Below are positions 39,304 through 60,991 of a DNA stretch of 64,000 nucleotides, piece after piece. Made by a program: the position numbers and the translations under genes. The notes beneath the pieces were generated by a model. The model was not told the origin of the DNA. It did no database searches and was given only the letters and a program-made list of their open reading frames with translations. The stretch comes from Setaria digitata (Eukaryota > Nematoda > Chromadorea > Rhabditida > Setariidae), in assembly GCA_003640385.1 (NCBI GenBank), contig RCAB01000238.1:31650-95649 (forward strand), in the 5' to 3' direction. How positions within the stretch are numbered: the stretch's first letter is position 1; every line of letters begins with the position of its first letter.

Positions 39304-40708
39304 TCTTCATTGATCACTCTGGTTAGTCATATCGATTCGTTTTGATTTTTTTTTTTTTTGATTTCCAACTGCTTGTCATACATTATTTCATCGGGAAAAT
39401 TCCTTTTTTTTGGTGGTATTTTCTCGACATTTTTTCAGAAATTTCAAACAGCCTTTTGGATCATAAATCCCAAAACTGCTCCTTTATTGTCTTGTATGCA
39501 ACTATATTTTAAAATATAATGCTGTACACACACACACACACACACACTAGACAGGTCTCACCTCCATAAATTATGTTTCTTCTTTGGCCATGAATGCAAT
39601 TTATCATTGGGATTGAGAAATAAAATTCAAATGGACAGCTTGTTTTGAGTAAAAATATTGTATTTCTCAAGGCATAAAAAATCATACAGAACAGAGCTTT
39701 TCAACACAGAAATATCAAAATACGAGAAAAAAAGAAAATAATAAAGAAGCCCTTTTACTTGAATGAATGATACCATTAATAGATAAGAGAAGCATATCAG
39801 TCAATAGAATACCTCTTAATTTGAGTTAAATTAACACACTTTACGCATTACTAGCTCTCACGTGAATGCACCGAAAATCTAATTTTAATTTTCTTTTAGG
39901 CTACACAGAGAGATGGAAAAAATTTTGTCCTTTGAAAATTTTCAAGAATGAAGAGTGAGGAATTTTTAAATCGATCTTGTAGGAAAAAAAAAAAAGACTA
40001 GTTCTGGGATGGCCAATGCAGGCAAAATTCAAGATTAGCGCGAATGTCGATAATTTTTGGCGACAATTTCTGGTAGATATTTTTGCATTATTTAAAAAAT
40101 TTAAATAATAAGCTTAATGAACGAGTTAAAATAGGGGAGGGATGATAATTCTCAAGAAAAATGTTTTATTTGCCTTTCCCATTAGATTGTTTTCTAGGAA
40201 ACCCTTTTGAAAATTTATTTTCAAATTTCAATTTAAAAATATTTTGTGATTATTCATCAAAATTTTGTTCATGCTTTTTAATACAAAAGAATGTTCGAAA
40301 ATAAACAATAGAAACAAACCTGAACGAGTCACATTACGAATTAAAATTCACTCTTGTCTTAAGTTTTCGCTTCCATCCCGAACTAGCAGCAAACATTACT
40401 AATTACATTTAGTTCATGTGAAAAAAGCATCTGCAGAAATTAATTAATTGGGCCTAATTTGTAAAAAAAAAAAAAAAACTTGATCTTTCAACTATGCCCT
40501 TACACCTGCGTTAAATTTTGCATGTACTTGTATGAATTACACCTTTAAAGGTACCAGATTAAAAATTAGCATCAAATTGAATTAGGCAGAAGTTTTCGAC
40601 CTGAATAAGATGGACAGTACTGGTTTATCAATGCTGTATTCCTGTAACTATATAATGCAAAATTTCCGAACTCATAATTTAGTAATTTTAGATTATCATT
40701 CGTTAAGT
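39304..40708. other. Intergenic region, convergent 3' ends
   Basis: No exon found. It holds a CA microsatellite and an AATAAA near 39619 that could serve the Kunitz transcript. Confidence 0.5.
39527..39547. repeat. (AC)n microsatellite
   Basis: About ten uninterrupted AC dinucleotide units. Confidence 0.9.
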
Positions 40709-49874
<9,166 letters not shown>

Positions 49875-49916
49875 CTCTTCCCAATTCACATATCTTTTTC
49901 AGATATCATTCAATGC
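49875..49916 (-). other. 5' leader of the coiled-coil gene
   Basis: A TTATCTTTAG acceptor on the minus strand ends at 49917, leaving a 42-base leader before the ATG at 49874. It may be cis-spliced to a far upstream exon or trans-spliced to the spliced leader. Confidence 0.4.
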
Positions 49917-50830
49917 CTAAAGATAACATTTGATAAATATATTCAAAGGTTAATTAATACGTAACACGAATAGAAAGAATAATACATGCAATTAGCTTAA
50001 TTATTTTGTATCATCCTTCTCATTAAGGCATAATTGCTGTGAATAAATGAATGCTAATGAAATGTAATCAAATAGTCTCTCTCTCTTTTAAAAGGAAAAA
50101 ACAAATATTTGCTACTGAAACAGCAATAGATTCATGCAATTTAATATCAAATACGAGCAATGTGACATTTATATATATGTATGCTATAAAATTTCATATT
50201 ATAAGCGGTGACATTATATGCTATATAATTTCATATTAAAAAATATATCATTGAATAAATATGTTTGAGATTGTACATGTACGATCTATCCTACTGACTA
50301 CTGTTGCGAAATAATCTAACAAAATATTAGAAAAAAAGGCGAAGCAAAAAGGCTTGAATTTGAATTGATTGAAAGCATTTTCGCTTTTTCGATATCACTG
50401 ATACTTTCCTGACAGATGGCAAAGATATTTTATTCCATGATTGGGGGGGAAAAAAAAAGTGATAAGAAAATAAGAGAGGAATTGGAAAATTAAAAAGCAA
50501 TGCAACGCTTCTAGACAGTTTGGATAAGAGTGAAGCTTTATGATGAATTAATAAAATTAAATGAGGATGTGAGGGGAACCGAAAATGATATTCTTTGATC
50601 CCAATTTTAGTATCATTTTTTCGTTTCTTTTTTTTTTTTTTTTTTACAAGGAAAGTGATAGTGAAAATGAACTTAAGTTTATTATATTTAGATATTAAAA
50701 AGATTTGTGATTATAAAAACATCGATCAGTCGATCAGAGTATATTTAAATTAAAGCAAAAAAAAAGTGAACGAGAGATCAGAGTGATTATTTAAACATGC
50801 GTTTTTTTTTTTTTAATATATATATATATT

Positions 50831-50867
<37 letters not shown>

Positions 50868-53300
50868 TGAAAATATATATATAATATTAGTAGTGTATCC
50901 AGAATGATGATAATTTTAATAAAAATTTCAATAAACCTAAAATTTTCATCAAACAAATAAATAAAAACTTTCAATCTATGTAAGTTTGAGCTAAATTTAA
51001 GCCTCATTATACAGATAAATTGAATCTCAAACAAATATCTGAAAATAAATCACATCACAGATTAAGGATGGAACGCAAACTGAACAAACTGATGCTTGCT
51101 TACACGTTGCCTGATGCAATCAGCAAATATTAGTAAAGCTTTTCAATTCCGATCCTTTTTTTCAATCCTTCTCGAAATTAGCACATTGTTTTGTTAGCCT
51201 ACAGTCTAGCAACTAGAAGTTAGCAAAAGCTATTAGAAGAAAATGACTAGATGAGAGGTTAGATCGCAGATGCTACTAAGGAATACTTCAGCAAAACACT
51301 TTGGACATTCCAAACAAACAGTAAAATGGTATTGATTGAATCAGAAGATGCCTTTATCTTGTTGAAGTACTCTTGAAAGGAAGTACCAATCAAAGTTCTC
51401 GAAATGCTACTCCAGAAATGATTTTATTCCAAGAGGAAATACCTACCTGAACAGGTAGATTGTGCTTTTTACTTTCCTTTCCTTTCTCTTCAACAGAGGA
51501 CAAAGCTACTCTGATCAAGCCACATTCTACGCTAAGGGTACTTTTTATATGATGATTTGCAAAGTGGTGGGCAAGTGCAGTGAGTGCTACCTTTGGCCAA
51601 AATTAGAAGAATTTCTCGATTCATAATAATTTAAGTATTTTCAATTAAATCGAAATTTGGTCCTATTTGAAATGAAAATTTTAATTTTACGGGATGCGAA
51701 AAAGGCATTTCCATAATTGGCCCACCTTTAAATAATGCATTAATTGTTAATTTGAGTAATTATAGCTTAATTTCAGGATTTGAATGAAGGAGGGACATTT
51801 TAATCAGTATGGCTGTTGTCAATAATTTTTGGAAAATCATCCTAAAATTAATTAATTGTAGTTGCTGCACAGCGATAGTTCTCTATTATCATATGTTTCT
51901 TAATTACTGTTAACTGAGAAAAGAATCATTCGGCAAGAAAAAAACCAACATATGCCATTCTATCAAATCCACAATGTAAAAAAAATCGTTTCTTCAACCT
52001 GTAGGCGCAAGTTAGAACCGTAATTAGCGCCAAATATTCCACAGAGTGAAATTACTGGAATAGGGCAAGTTATACTGGAGAAACTTAAGATCGGAAATTG
52101 GAATAAATCAATTTTAAATCATTCTTCTAAGTATCGGAAGCAACAGGACGCTAAATTACTAACTGTACGATAACGATCTGACTCATTGTCATTTTTTTTT
52201 TTTTTTTCAAGACAAAATGACTTCTCATATCGCTTTAATGAAAATGCATTGCACTGAATGGCTACTGTTAATTTGGATAAATAATTTGCTTGAATGCTCA
52301 AAGATATAGCACTCAATGCTTTTTTACAGTTAATTATAACAGTTAATTAGATTAACAATTTTTTGACTACAAAATTTCCAAGTGTTTTAGTCTAGTAAAT
52401 AAATACTCAAAATAAAGCAACAGAATTACTTCGAAACTATATACACAGAGGTAAGTAAACTTTAGACAAATCAAAATAAAATCCTGATGATATAATCTAG
52501 TTTCTAATAATCTAATAAGTTAACTATAATCAAGCTAAGAAGGAAAGATTAAGGAATCAAATTCTGTTTTGTGATAAGCTAAGCAACATGCATGAATGCG
52601 ATGTCGAAGAAGGAAAAAAAATCATGCTAAAAATCATCATCCTGAATGACCCATCCCTGATTTCTTATTAACACTTATCAGTTACGTGATTCGCTTGATT
52701 TCCAGCACCTGCTCACCACTTAACACCAGTCTAACCTGCACATTCTTATCACTTATCACATCATTGCTAAAGCTAAACGCTAAACATACTGAAGTCTTGT
52801 GCAAAACAGAGTGAAGCAAATAAACAGAACGACAGTAATAACAATAATCGAAAACTAAAGAATCGACAGAAACAGAGGGAAGAGAGATTTGAAAGAGAGA
52901 AGTTTGGCTGGAGAGGTAAGAAAGGTAAGTGAAAGTTCTTTTGAACAAATTGCTTTGAAGAAATTTACAGAAAGAAACGAATTGCTATTTTACATCGACG
53001 AATTCTAAAAAAAGACTGAATTTTATATCGATGACTCATCTGATGATCAATTAGACAGAAACTAATCAATCTGCCACTGTAAAAAGCCTTTTTTTTTTTT
53101 GATTTCAATCAATTTGATCAATGCTAGGCAATGTACAGCATGAGCATTTATACGTGTAGGCCTCACGTAGGCAACGTGTAGCTAACGTTTTCGAGGGTGC
53201 TTTACTGTTGCGTGAAAATTTTATCCCTTGATTGTTTGCTTGACTTTGGAAGATATCACTGAACTGATAATTAATCACCACTGATAATAAAAGGAGTGAA
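49917..53300. other. Gene-poor region upstream of the coiled-coil gene
   Basis: No supported exon. It holds TA microsatellites (50815-50882), poly(T) tracts, and TTATCA sites around 52678-52760. Confidence 0.45.
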
Positions 53301-53389
53301 AGAAAGATCACCCTTAAAGAACAAAATCATTACGTGATGAATTTGAAAGATGTAAAAAAGGATATAGCAGTTGTTCCAAGCATCACTAA

Positions 53390-53820
53390 AGCAGTTTCCC
53401 ACCCGCTCTTCCCGTCTGTTCGCGATTCTTTCCAGTTCCCTCTCCCCCGCCTGTCCCCGATGTTTCCCACCCTCCATCTTTGCTCACTTCTATCAGCTAT
53501 CACAACAATAAAATCAGTTCCCCTTCTGTACGACACAACAAAACACATCGTATCTGATCCTTCCAGTGTAGTCACCGGTGGATTTGGGGTTGGAATTGGG
53601 GCAATACCCCCCCGTTACAAGTGAAATCTCTAATTTAGATCGAATTCTGGCAGTACTTTATTGGGAGGATCATTCTGTCCCCCGTAATGTCTCTACCAAA
53701 CAGCGAATTTAAATTCTGAAATTAAAATTAGTTTTGAACGAAATTGTTAGGGAGTTCATTCTCTCCCCCGCTATCCGCGGTGTTTCTACCAACCATTAAA
53801 TTCAATTTTCGGAATTTTTG
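53390..53820. repeat. C-rich island with two diverged ~87 bp repeats
   Basis: GC content rises sharply. A unit starting near 53663 (gggaggatcattctgtcccc) recurs near 53750 (gggagttcattctctccccc); both continue through TCTACCAA and then AAATTC...GAA(A)TT. A partial third copy precedes them at about 53597-53650. It may be part of a promoter for the minus-strand coiled-coil gene or an old repeat family. Confidence 0.5.
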
Positions 53821-55764
53821 CCAAAACTTCAATTTATTTGTGAAAAAAAGCGTTAATATATTGCTGCAATTCAAGGGGAAAATTATCGCATACTATTAGC
53901 CTCAATTAAGCTCAGTCCCCTTCTCTTGGTCCTATCTTCTAGCCATCTTGATCATTTCCCAAGTATCAAAGACTAGCCTAATACTGTTCCTATTTTTGCT
54001 CTAACCTGTTTCTTTTTTTTCAATTTTAAGACCATCCTGAGCTCTTTTAAATGTACAAAAGTTTTGAAAATTCGAAGTATAAAGAAGGAGTAAATTTTTA
54101 AAATGAAGAAATTAGCATTGAAATTTGATAAAAGTAGCAAGACTAGAACAAAGTGGCTTCTTTAATTTCTTGAGGATAATTAATTAAGTCAGTGATGAAC
54201 ATAGTTCATCATCAAATGTATTTGGGAAATATCATTCTCTCTTTTTTTCTCTTTTTTTTTTTTTTTTGAAATTAACTCTTTTTCAGAAAAATAAGACAAT
54301 ATGATGATGTTTTATGTGTCATCAAAAATTTACATTATCAATTCGTTGCAATGGAGGAATTTCAAATTAGCAACTTAGTAATCTAACTCAGTCAAGAGGA
54401 GAAGAAAACAAAACTATCCAGTTCATCAGTAGTGATTTAAATTAATAAATTAAATTAATATGCTTTTATAAAATGTCCAATATATTTTATAATTATAATC
54501 TTAAACTTCAGCAAAACATTTACATGAACATCTTTATCACTACAAAATTACTACTCTGAATTACCTACCAGGAAAAAAAAAGAAAGGAAAGGGACAATTT
54601 TACTGCTAATATTATCCAAAATAAGTCCAGAAAGTGAAGTATAAATGTTACTAGATCTAAAACTAGAATGAATCTATCGTGTCTGTGCACTGTACAAGCC
54701 TAACAGTCTGATATGATCAGTCTATTATTGATTTTTTTTTTGAATAAATTTTAATACTAAAGTATATTTCATTCTATGATATTTGAATGCCAATTCAAAA
54801 AACTCATAGGCTTTAATTGCGGGAAAAAATTCATTGAATTCATTGACTCTGTCACCAACTATGGCGACAGTTTCACAACGAATTACTGAAAAGCCATTGA
54901 TGTATGTATGCTCCAAAAGCTATCAGCGAAATGGATATAAATTTTGCAGTAGTAAAAAAGGCCTATCTGTTAGAGATTAACAGGAACGGAACAGTGTAGA
55001 CTAACTCTGTTCTAGCTTTGAAATTCGGAAACGGAACAGATTAGACTAATGAAACTTCAAAAATGGAACAGTTTAGGCTAACTATTCTAGCTTTGAGACT
55101 TCGCCTTAATAAAAGAATTTATTCCTGCTGGATGATTAATTTTAGCAATCCATTTTAGCTAGGAAAAAGAGTTTCAGGCTTATTATATCGCATACATATC
55201 ATTCGGGAACATTTGAGAAGTCAAATGCGGTGGAAGTGAAGAAAAAAAAAAAAAAAAAAAGAGAGGAAAAAAAAAGAAAGAAAATAAGCATTCGAGAATT
55301 TCCAAACTATCCATATGATTTATAATTTAATTTAATTATCGCTTGTCAGTAATTCTTTTTTTTTTTTTGGCTCATTTTGCTTGAAGATGAACAATTTTTT
55401 ACATTTTTAATTTCGAAAAATTGATGGAAAACGAATATAGCACTGAATTTATAAAACATTTCTAAAAATTCTCACAAAAAAAAAGACTGGGAAAAAAAAA
55501 AAGATTTTCTAGTACTTATTACAAAACAAACAAAAATTCTTCTATTGCTCGAATAATCTTGATCACAAACTTTCCCCTATATTTATTGTCAAACATTTTA
55601 TTCTAAAATTCTCAAACACTTTCATCTTTAGCTCATTAGCTTTCATTTTCCAATTTTTTTTCCCTTTTTTTTCTTGTTCGAAATTCTTTCCTCCTCTCAC
55701 AATCCATAAAAGTTAGCAATATCGCTCATAGAACAGTACATCGTGATCATTTTTAAAATTTTCT

Positions 55765-55796
<32 letters not shown>

Positions 55797-58700
55797 GAAG
55801 GTACAGAATAGAACGAATAATTTTACAATTCCATCAATCTCTCAAATTTTGCTAATTACTGATCGCATGATTTAGTTTGGGTCATCTAAATTACTGCTCT
55901 TCTATAAAGTAATTTATATTCAATTAAATTACTATTGACATTTTGGATAATCAGAAATTCAAAAGATAAAAGTTTTCGCTCTTTTTTTTTTTATCCTTCA
56001 CTGGAACGATATTCGACAGAATTGTGAAAAATTTAAAAAACGAAATTGAAGTGGCTCTAAATTTTTCCCAGGTACTTTTCTCACTTCATTTTTTTTCTTT
56101 TTTTTTTTTTTGAATGCTTATTTCGTTGGTTTCAAGTTAAGGTATTAGTTCCAAACTTACCTCAAATAAGCTAACTTACAAGGAATGAATATTTAGCATA
56201 ATTCAATCGGTACTCAATCTTCACGGCTTACAACACAATGAAGCAATCTTTCATTCCCTTGAAACAATTAATCCTGTTAATGATCGAAATTGCAAAACTG
56301 AAATCACAAACAACTTCAAGCAGATATTTTAAGATATTTGTGGATTAATATTAATTTTAGGTCATATCATTTGTATATAAATAAATAGTAAACTTATATA
56401 AATGTAAAATTATATATAAGGCAATGTCATATTAATTAAATAGATTTCAAAGGGAAACTAAGTACCACTGCTTTTCAGTTTTTCAAACTGTAATGAAATA
56501 AAGAAAAAGAGTTCAATTTAGATGCAACGACTGGTACTTTCTTCTACACTAATACTCTCGAAAAGGCATTTTTACGAGAATGGAATCCTCTCAAAGCAAG
56601 CAATCTAAAAAAAAAAAAACACAATTATTAAAAATATTTCTAAATGAAAAAAATTAAAAATGAATGTGAGGAAGGAGAAGCTGCTAGGCAGATAGATTAG
56701 CTACAGTGGCAGCTTGGCAGTGATAATTTAGTGGCAGAAGGAGGAAAAGCTAAGCTAATTCAGTTGTATACAATAAACTTTGAGCCATATGGGCTGCGTT
56801 GTAATATCGCTGTAAACGGAACGAGAAGCCTAGTGGGTAGTAGTTATCCTTCTGAAGGGTAGAGTAATCTGAGAAATGGATAATTATGTGCGCAAATGGC
56901 TAATCAAGCAACAGGTTAGATCTGGTGACATTAGAGCAAAATAAATTATTCATAGCTATGTTTAATTAGCATCATAACAAATTTAGCAATAAAAAATTTC
57001 ATCAGCTGATATATTAAAATATCATTTTAAATTACAAATATAATGCACTTAAATAATTACTTTGTTTTTACTCAATGATAATATGAGACGTTAAAAATAA
57101 TACAATATGGCCAGTATTTGAATTGTTCATTTAACCTGAATATTAAATAAATAATAAAAACAGTAGCTTTTGAGAAAAAACAAAATATTGAAATTGTTAC
57201 ACCACTTTTCGGCTGGAACATACACAATCGAGAAAAATCTATGAAATAAAAATAAAATTTCATAATTTCACCATTAGATTAACAAATTTCTTGTTCATTT
57301 TCGATTAGTGATAAATTTTATGTATACAAATGTCTTGACAGCAAGTACAATACACTTCAAGCTTTATGGGTGCNAATTCATTGTAAATGATAATTTGGAA
57401 ACAAAGCCAATTCGTTGCCAAATGATGCCTTCATTTGTCTTCTTTCTTGTGGATTTAGGAAAATTTTGTGGGAACAAAAGAATTAAAAGAAGAACGGCGA
57501 AATGGATAATAGTTTGGTTAAAAGTTAAAACAGCTGGCTCTAGAAAAAAAAAAAAAAAAAAAAGTATGGTAGGAGATACTCGAACTCTTCCAGATAGATT
57601 ACGTGACGTAAGTGAGCAGCTGTTTGGGATGAACTGAGGAAGTAAGATTGCTTTTTGCTGGAGGCAAAATTAAACTTAGTTCATACATTTTCAAATATTT
57701 AAAACAAAACCACCAAAATTATGAAATCAAAGATAAAAGTGTAGAAAAATCTTTGTCTTTTCTTTCAGAAAACCAAATTATTAAAAAATGTTTTTAAAAA
57801 AAAAAAATGGAAATTTATAAAAGTAACGAAAAAGTGATGAGTTCATTACTTTTATAAAATTTCTTTTATTAAAATGGTATGAGTAATGATAATTAATTTC
57901 AAAAAAAAAAGAAAGAAAAATAATGATAATTAACTTTTTTGCACTATCCTTACCCAGTTCATTCATTTATTCTAACTTGCCTCTTACTTAGCTTATTCTA
58001 CAAACAGTTCACAAAATCTTCTGGTGTAAAAAAAAAAAAAAAAAAAATACTTTTTCTGATATTGTATATTTAATCCCATTTTAGCGCTTTTTATTTGTGA
58101 TTTCGAATTGAAAATTGATAGGCCTAAAAATTCTTAATCTTAGCAAGAAAGGATCGATCAGTGAGCTAGTTTCTATCGAACCATTAAAAGCTTATCTTTC
58201 AATGTTTTCAATGGTTGAAGACTAAAATAATTCTTCAAAATGATAAGTATCCCAACTTTACACATCACCTGGAAGAGATTTCCAGAAATTCTTTTATGAT
58301 AAGAAATTTATTTTTGTGATATTAAATTTCGGAATTTTCAATAATACTAAAGTTCGATATTTTCAACAAGCAGAGTAACAATATCAATAATTAATACGTG
58401 TATATATATATATATATATTTAAAAAAAGCTCAATACCAAAATTGTGATGTGATGATGTGGACAGAACAATTGGCCACATCCTTCCTTATCTATCGATCA
58501 GTTCTAGCCTTTAGAGTTCTGTCCAGTTTTCTGATCTGATTGTTCACCATTAGCTAGGCACACATCACATACCGAGGCACTTTTATGTTCCAGTAGGATT
58601 AATTCTTGCCAATATCAGAATTAAAGAAGACTTATAAATAAGAAACAAACGAACGAAGCTGCACTGGGCTTAAATGAAATTCACATCATCCTTCTTTCGG

Positions 58701-60991
58701 TTTGGCCTTCTTCCACGCACTTCCGCAGCCTAGCATCTGGATTTCTTGAATTGGAAAATGAATTAAGAAATGCAAAGCTGATCAAATAATCAATGAAGGA
58801 TTTCAAATCTCCCACTGAATGAATTTGTGAAAAGTTGATGTAATTGTTGATGAAAGTTTTGATTCACCTTTTTGACGAATAATTAATTTCCCAAATTATT
58901 GCAAATATTAATTGCATCGATTACATTGATTGAATGGATGAAGTACAAAACATTAAAAGTAATTAGAGAATGTGATTTAACTAACCATCTCGAATGTTTC
59001 TGTTAAAAAGACTAGCTCTTGTAGCTTTTATTATAATTTTTAAATAAAGCCATATGAATGTATTTTTTTTCGTCAGAGAAATTTGAAAGCTTCAGAAAAT
59101 TTAAAACAGCCAAATTAATGAGTTTTTCTATCTTATGTCAAGATAAAATAGCAATGTCGAGAGTGTAAAATTTTAAAATTGATGTTTTAATTCAATTCTC
59201 TAAATTTGTAGCATGCAAAAGAAAAAAAAATTGATAAACGATACTTACGAGACCAAAATGTTCTTACATTTTGTGACTTAAGAGGCGAAACAAAATTACA
59301 AATTTTATTGAAATAAATTTCTTTTCATTGAGCAATGAATTTGTTTGATGAATTGCATAGACAATTCTATTGAACTCACAGAAATTTCGTTGCAAAAGGA
59401 CGAATGAATTTCTTCTGATCGACCTAAACATTATCAAAAGTAAAACGGAAAAAGCAATTTTTTCAAAAAAAAAAAAATCTTAAAATGAGTGGCACCAGCT
59501 GATATGTTTTCCCTTTCTTTCTTTTTTTTTTTTTTCATGCACTAAAAAAATCATGCCATTAATTGAAATAAGTCACTTTTACCTAATTTTAACGTTTATT
59601 TTTTGAAATAAAGTGACTTCAACTTTTAATTTTAGGCTTTTATTCCTTAATTGATTTTAATAACAACTGAATTGCAGTTTTTTTTTTTTTTTTTTTTTTT
59701 TGCATCTTCCTAAACATTTTTTATATTATCTTACTATTCTATTCATAAAAAAAAAAAAAAAAAAAAAAAAAGAAAGAAAAAGAAAACACAATCATAAAAG
59801 ATGGGAAAGTTAGGTTACAATTCCAAATTAGACCTCAAAAAACACTTCAAATTCGATATTTCCGCAATGTTAAAAATTTTGAAAAATGCTATAAATTGAG
59901 CAATTCAATAAATATCAAGTCGCAAAAGATTATAATTGATCACTGCATTTTTATCGATATTGATCGGATCTTTCTTTGGCAGCAATCATTCATAATGGTA
60001 GCAACATAAAAAAAGTTAAGCGATAATTACTAAACTGCAATAAAATTCAAAAATTTTTATTTAATCTCACTTACATTATTCAAGAATTCATGAAAGAATA
60101 ATTACGAAGATGTGAATTCATAGCTCTTACAAATTTACAGATTGAATTGTCGCTGAAATCGAAGGAATCTTAGAATTAAAAAAAAAAAAAGAAAAAAATT
60201 TCATTTTTCATCTTTTATCTTTTCTCGTTATTTCCTTTCATCTACAAACGATCATTTGTAATAGAAATCGCACTAAAGGCTCATTTCGGTTGACATTTCA
60301 GACTTCAAGCTATCATTCAAATGCTGTAAATTAAATATTTCGCAAGAAATTTCAAATCAGATTGTTTTTTTTTTTTTTTTTTTTTAATATAATTAGGACA
60401 AATTACAAACAATTCTTGGATCTATCAATCAAGAAGATTCTGAGCATTAAAAAAAAAAATTAGCACATTTAATTTTTCATTTTTTTTTACTCCATCTTAG
60501 TTGTTATCAGTTCCTTTACAGAAATTTCGGATGAAACTCATTTTACTTTTTTTTTCTTTTGGGTTGAGTAAAAATATTACACTTTTGAGTAAAATTTCGA
60601 CGGTCACTTAATTACTTTATGCAAATAAATCTAATAAAATCCTTCCAGTTTATTTTGCTTTAAGTAAATACAGCTGTTATGCAGCAGAGTTGCTATTTAA
60701 TTTATATGAAATTTTTTTAAAAATATATAAAAAAAAAAAAAAAACGAAATGGCATAAATAAAATTATTTGGAACTTTCTAGAATTTTGGAAAATTCTGTA
60801 ATCATTTTTATAAAATGCTTAAAAAAAAGAAAGAAAAAACAGGGAGAATTTTATTATCAGTGTACAAGTATCAGTTTCAAAAAAAAAATTTGATATGCTT
60901 CAAACAGCCTTATCTCATTTCACTATGTTGTAGGCATTTGGGAAGTCATTCAGAAATCTTTGCCCGTATTTTGGAATCTCGTTAGATAGAT
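53821..60991. other. Gene-poor AT-rich region
   Basis: No exon could be supported over about 7 kb. Many long A/T runs occur (for example 55242-55260, 55766-55791, 59680-59701, 59748-59771), with a TA repeat at 58399-58418 and one unresolved base at 57374. Confidence 0.4.

Noticed and set aside
52682..52948. Minus-strand ORF ending VQVRLVLSGEQVLEIKRIT
   Set aside because: The tail looks protein-like, but the rest is not and no consistent exon chain could be built.
53330..53624. ORFs on both strands in the C-rich island
   Set aside because: Open frames on both strands follow from the higher GC content; neither product resembles a family or has signal features.
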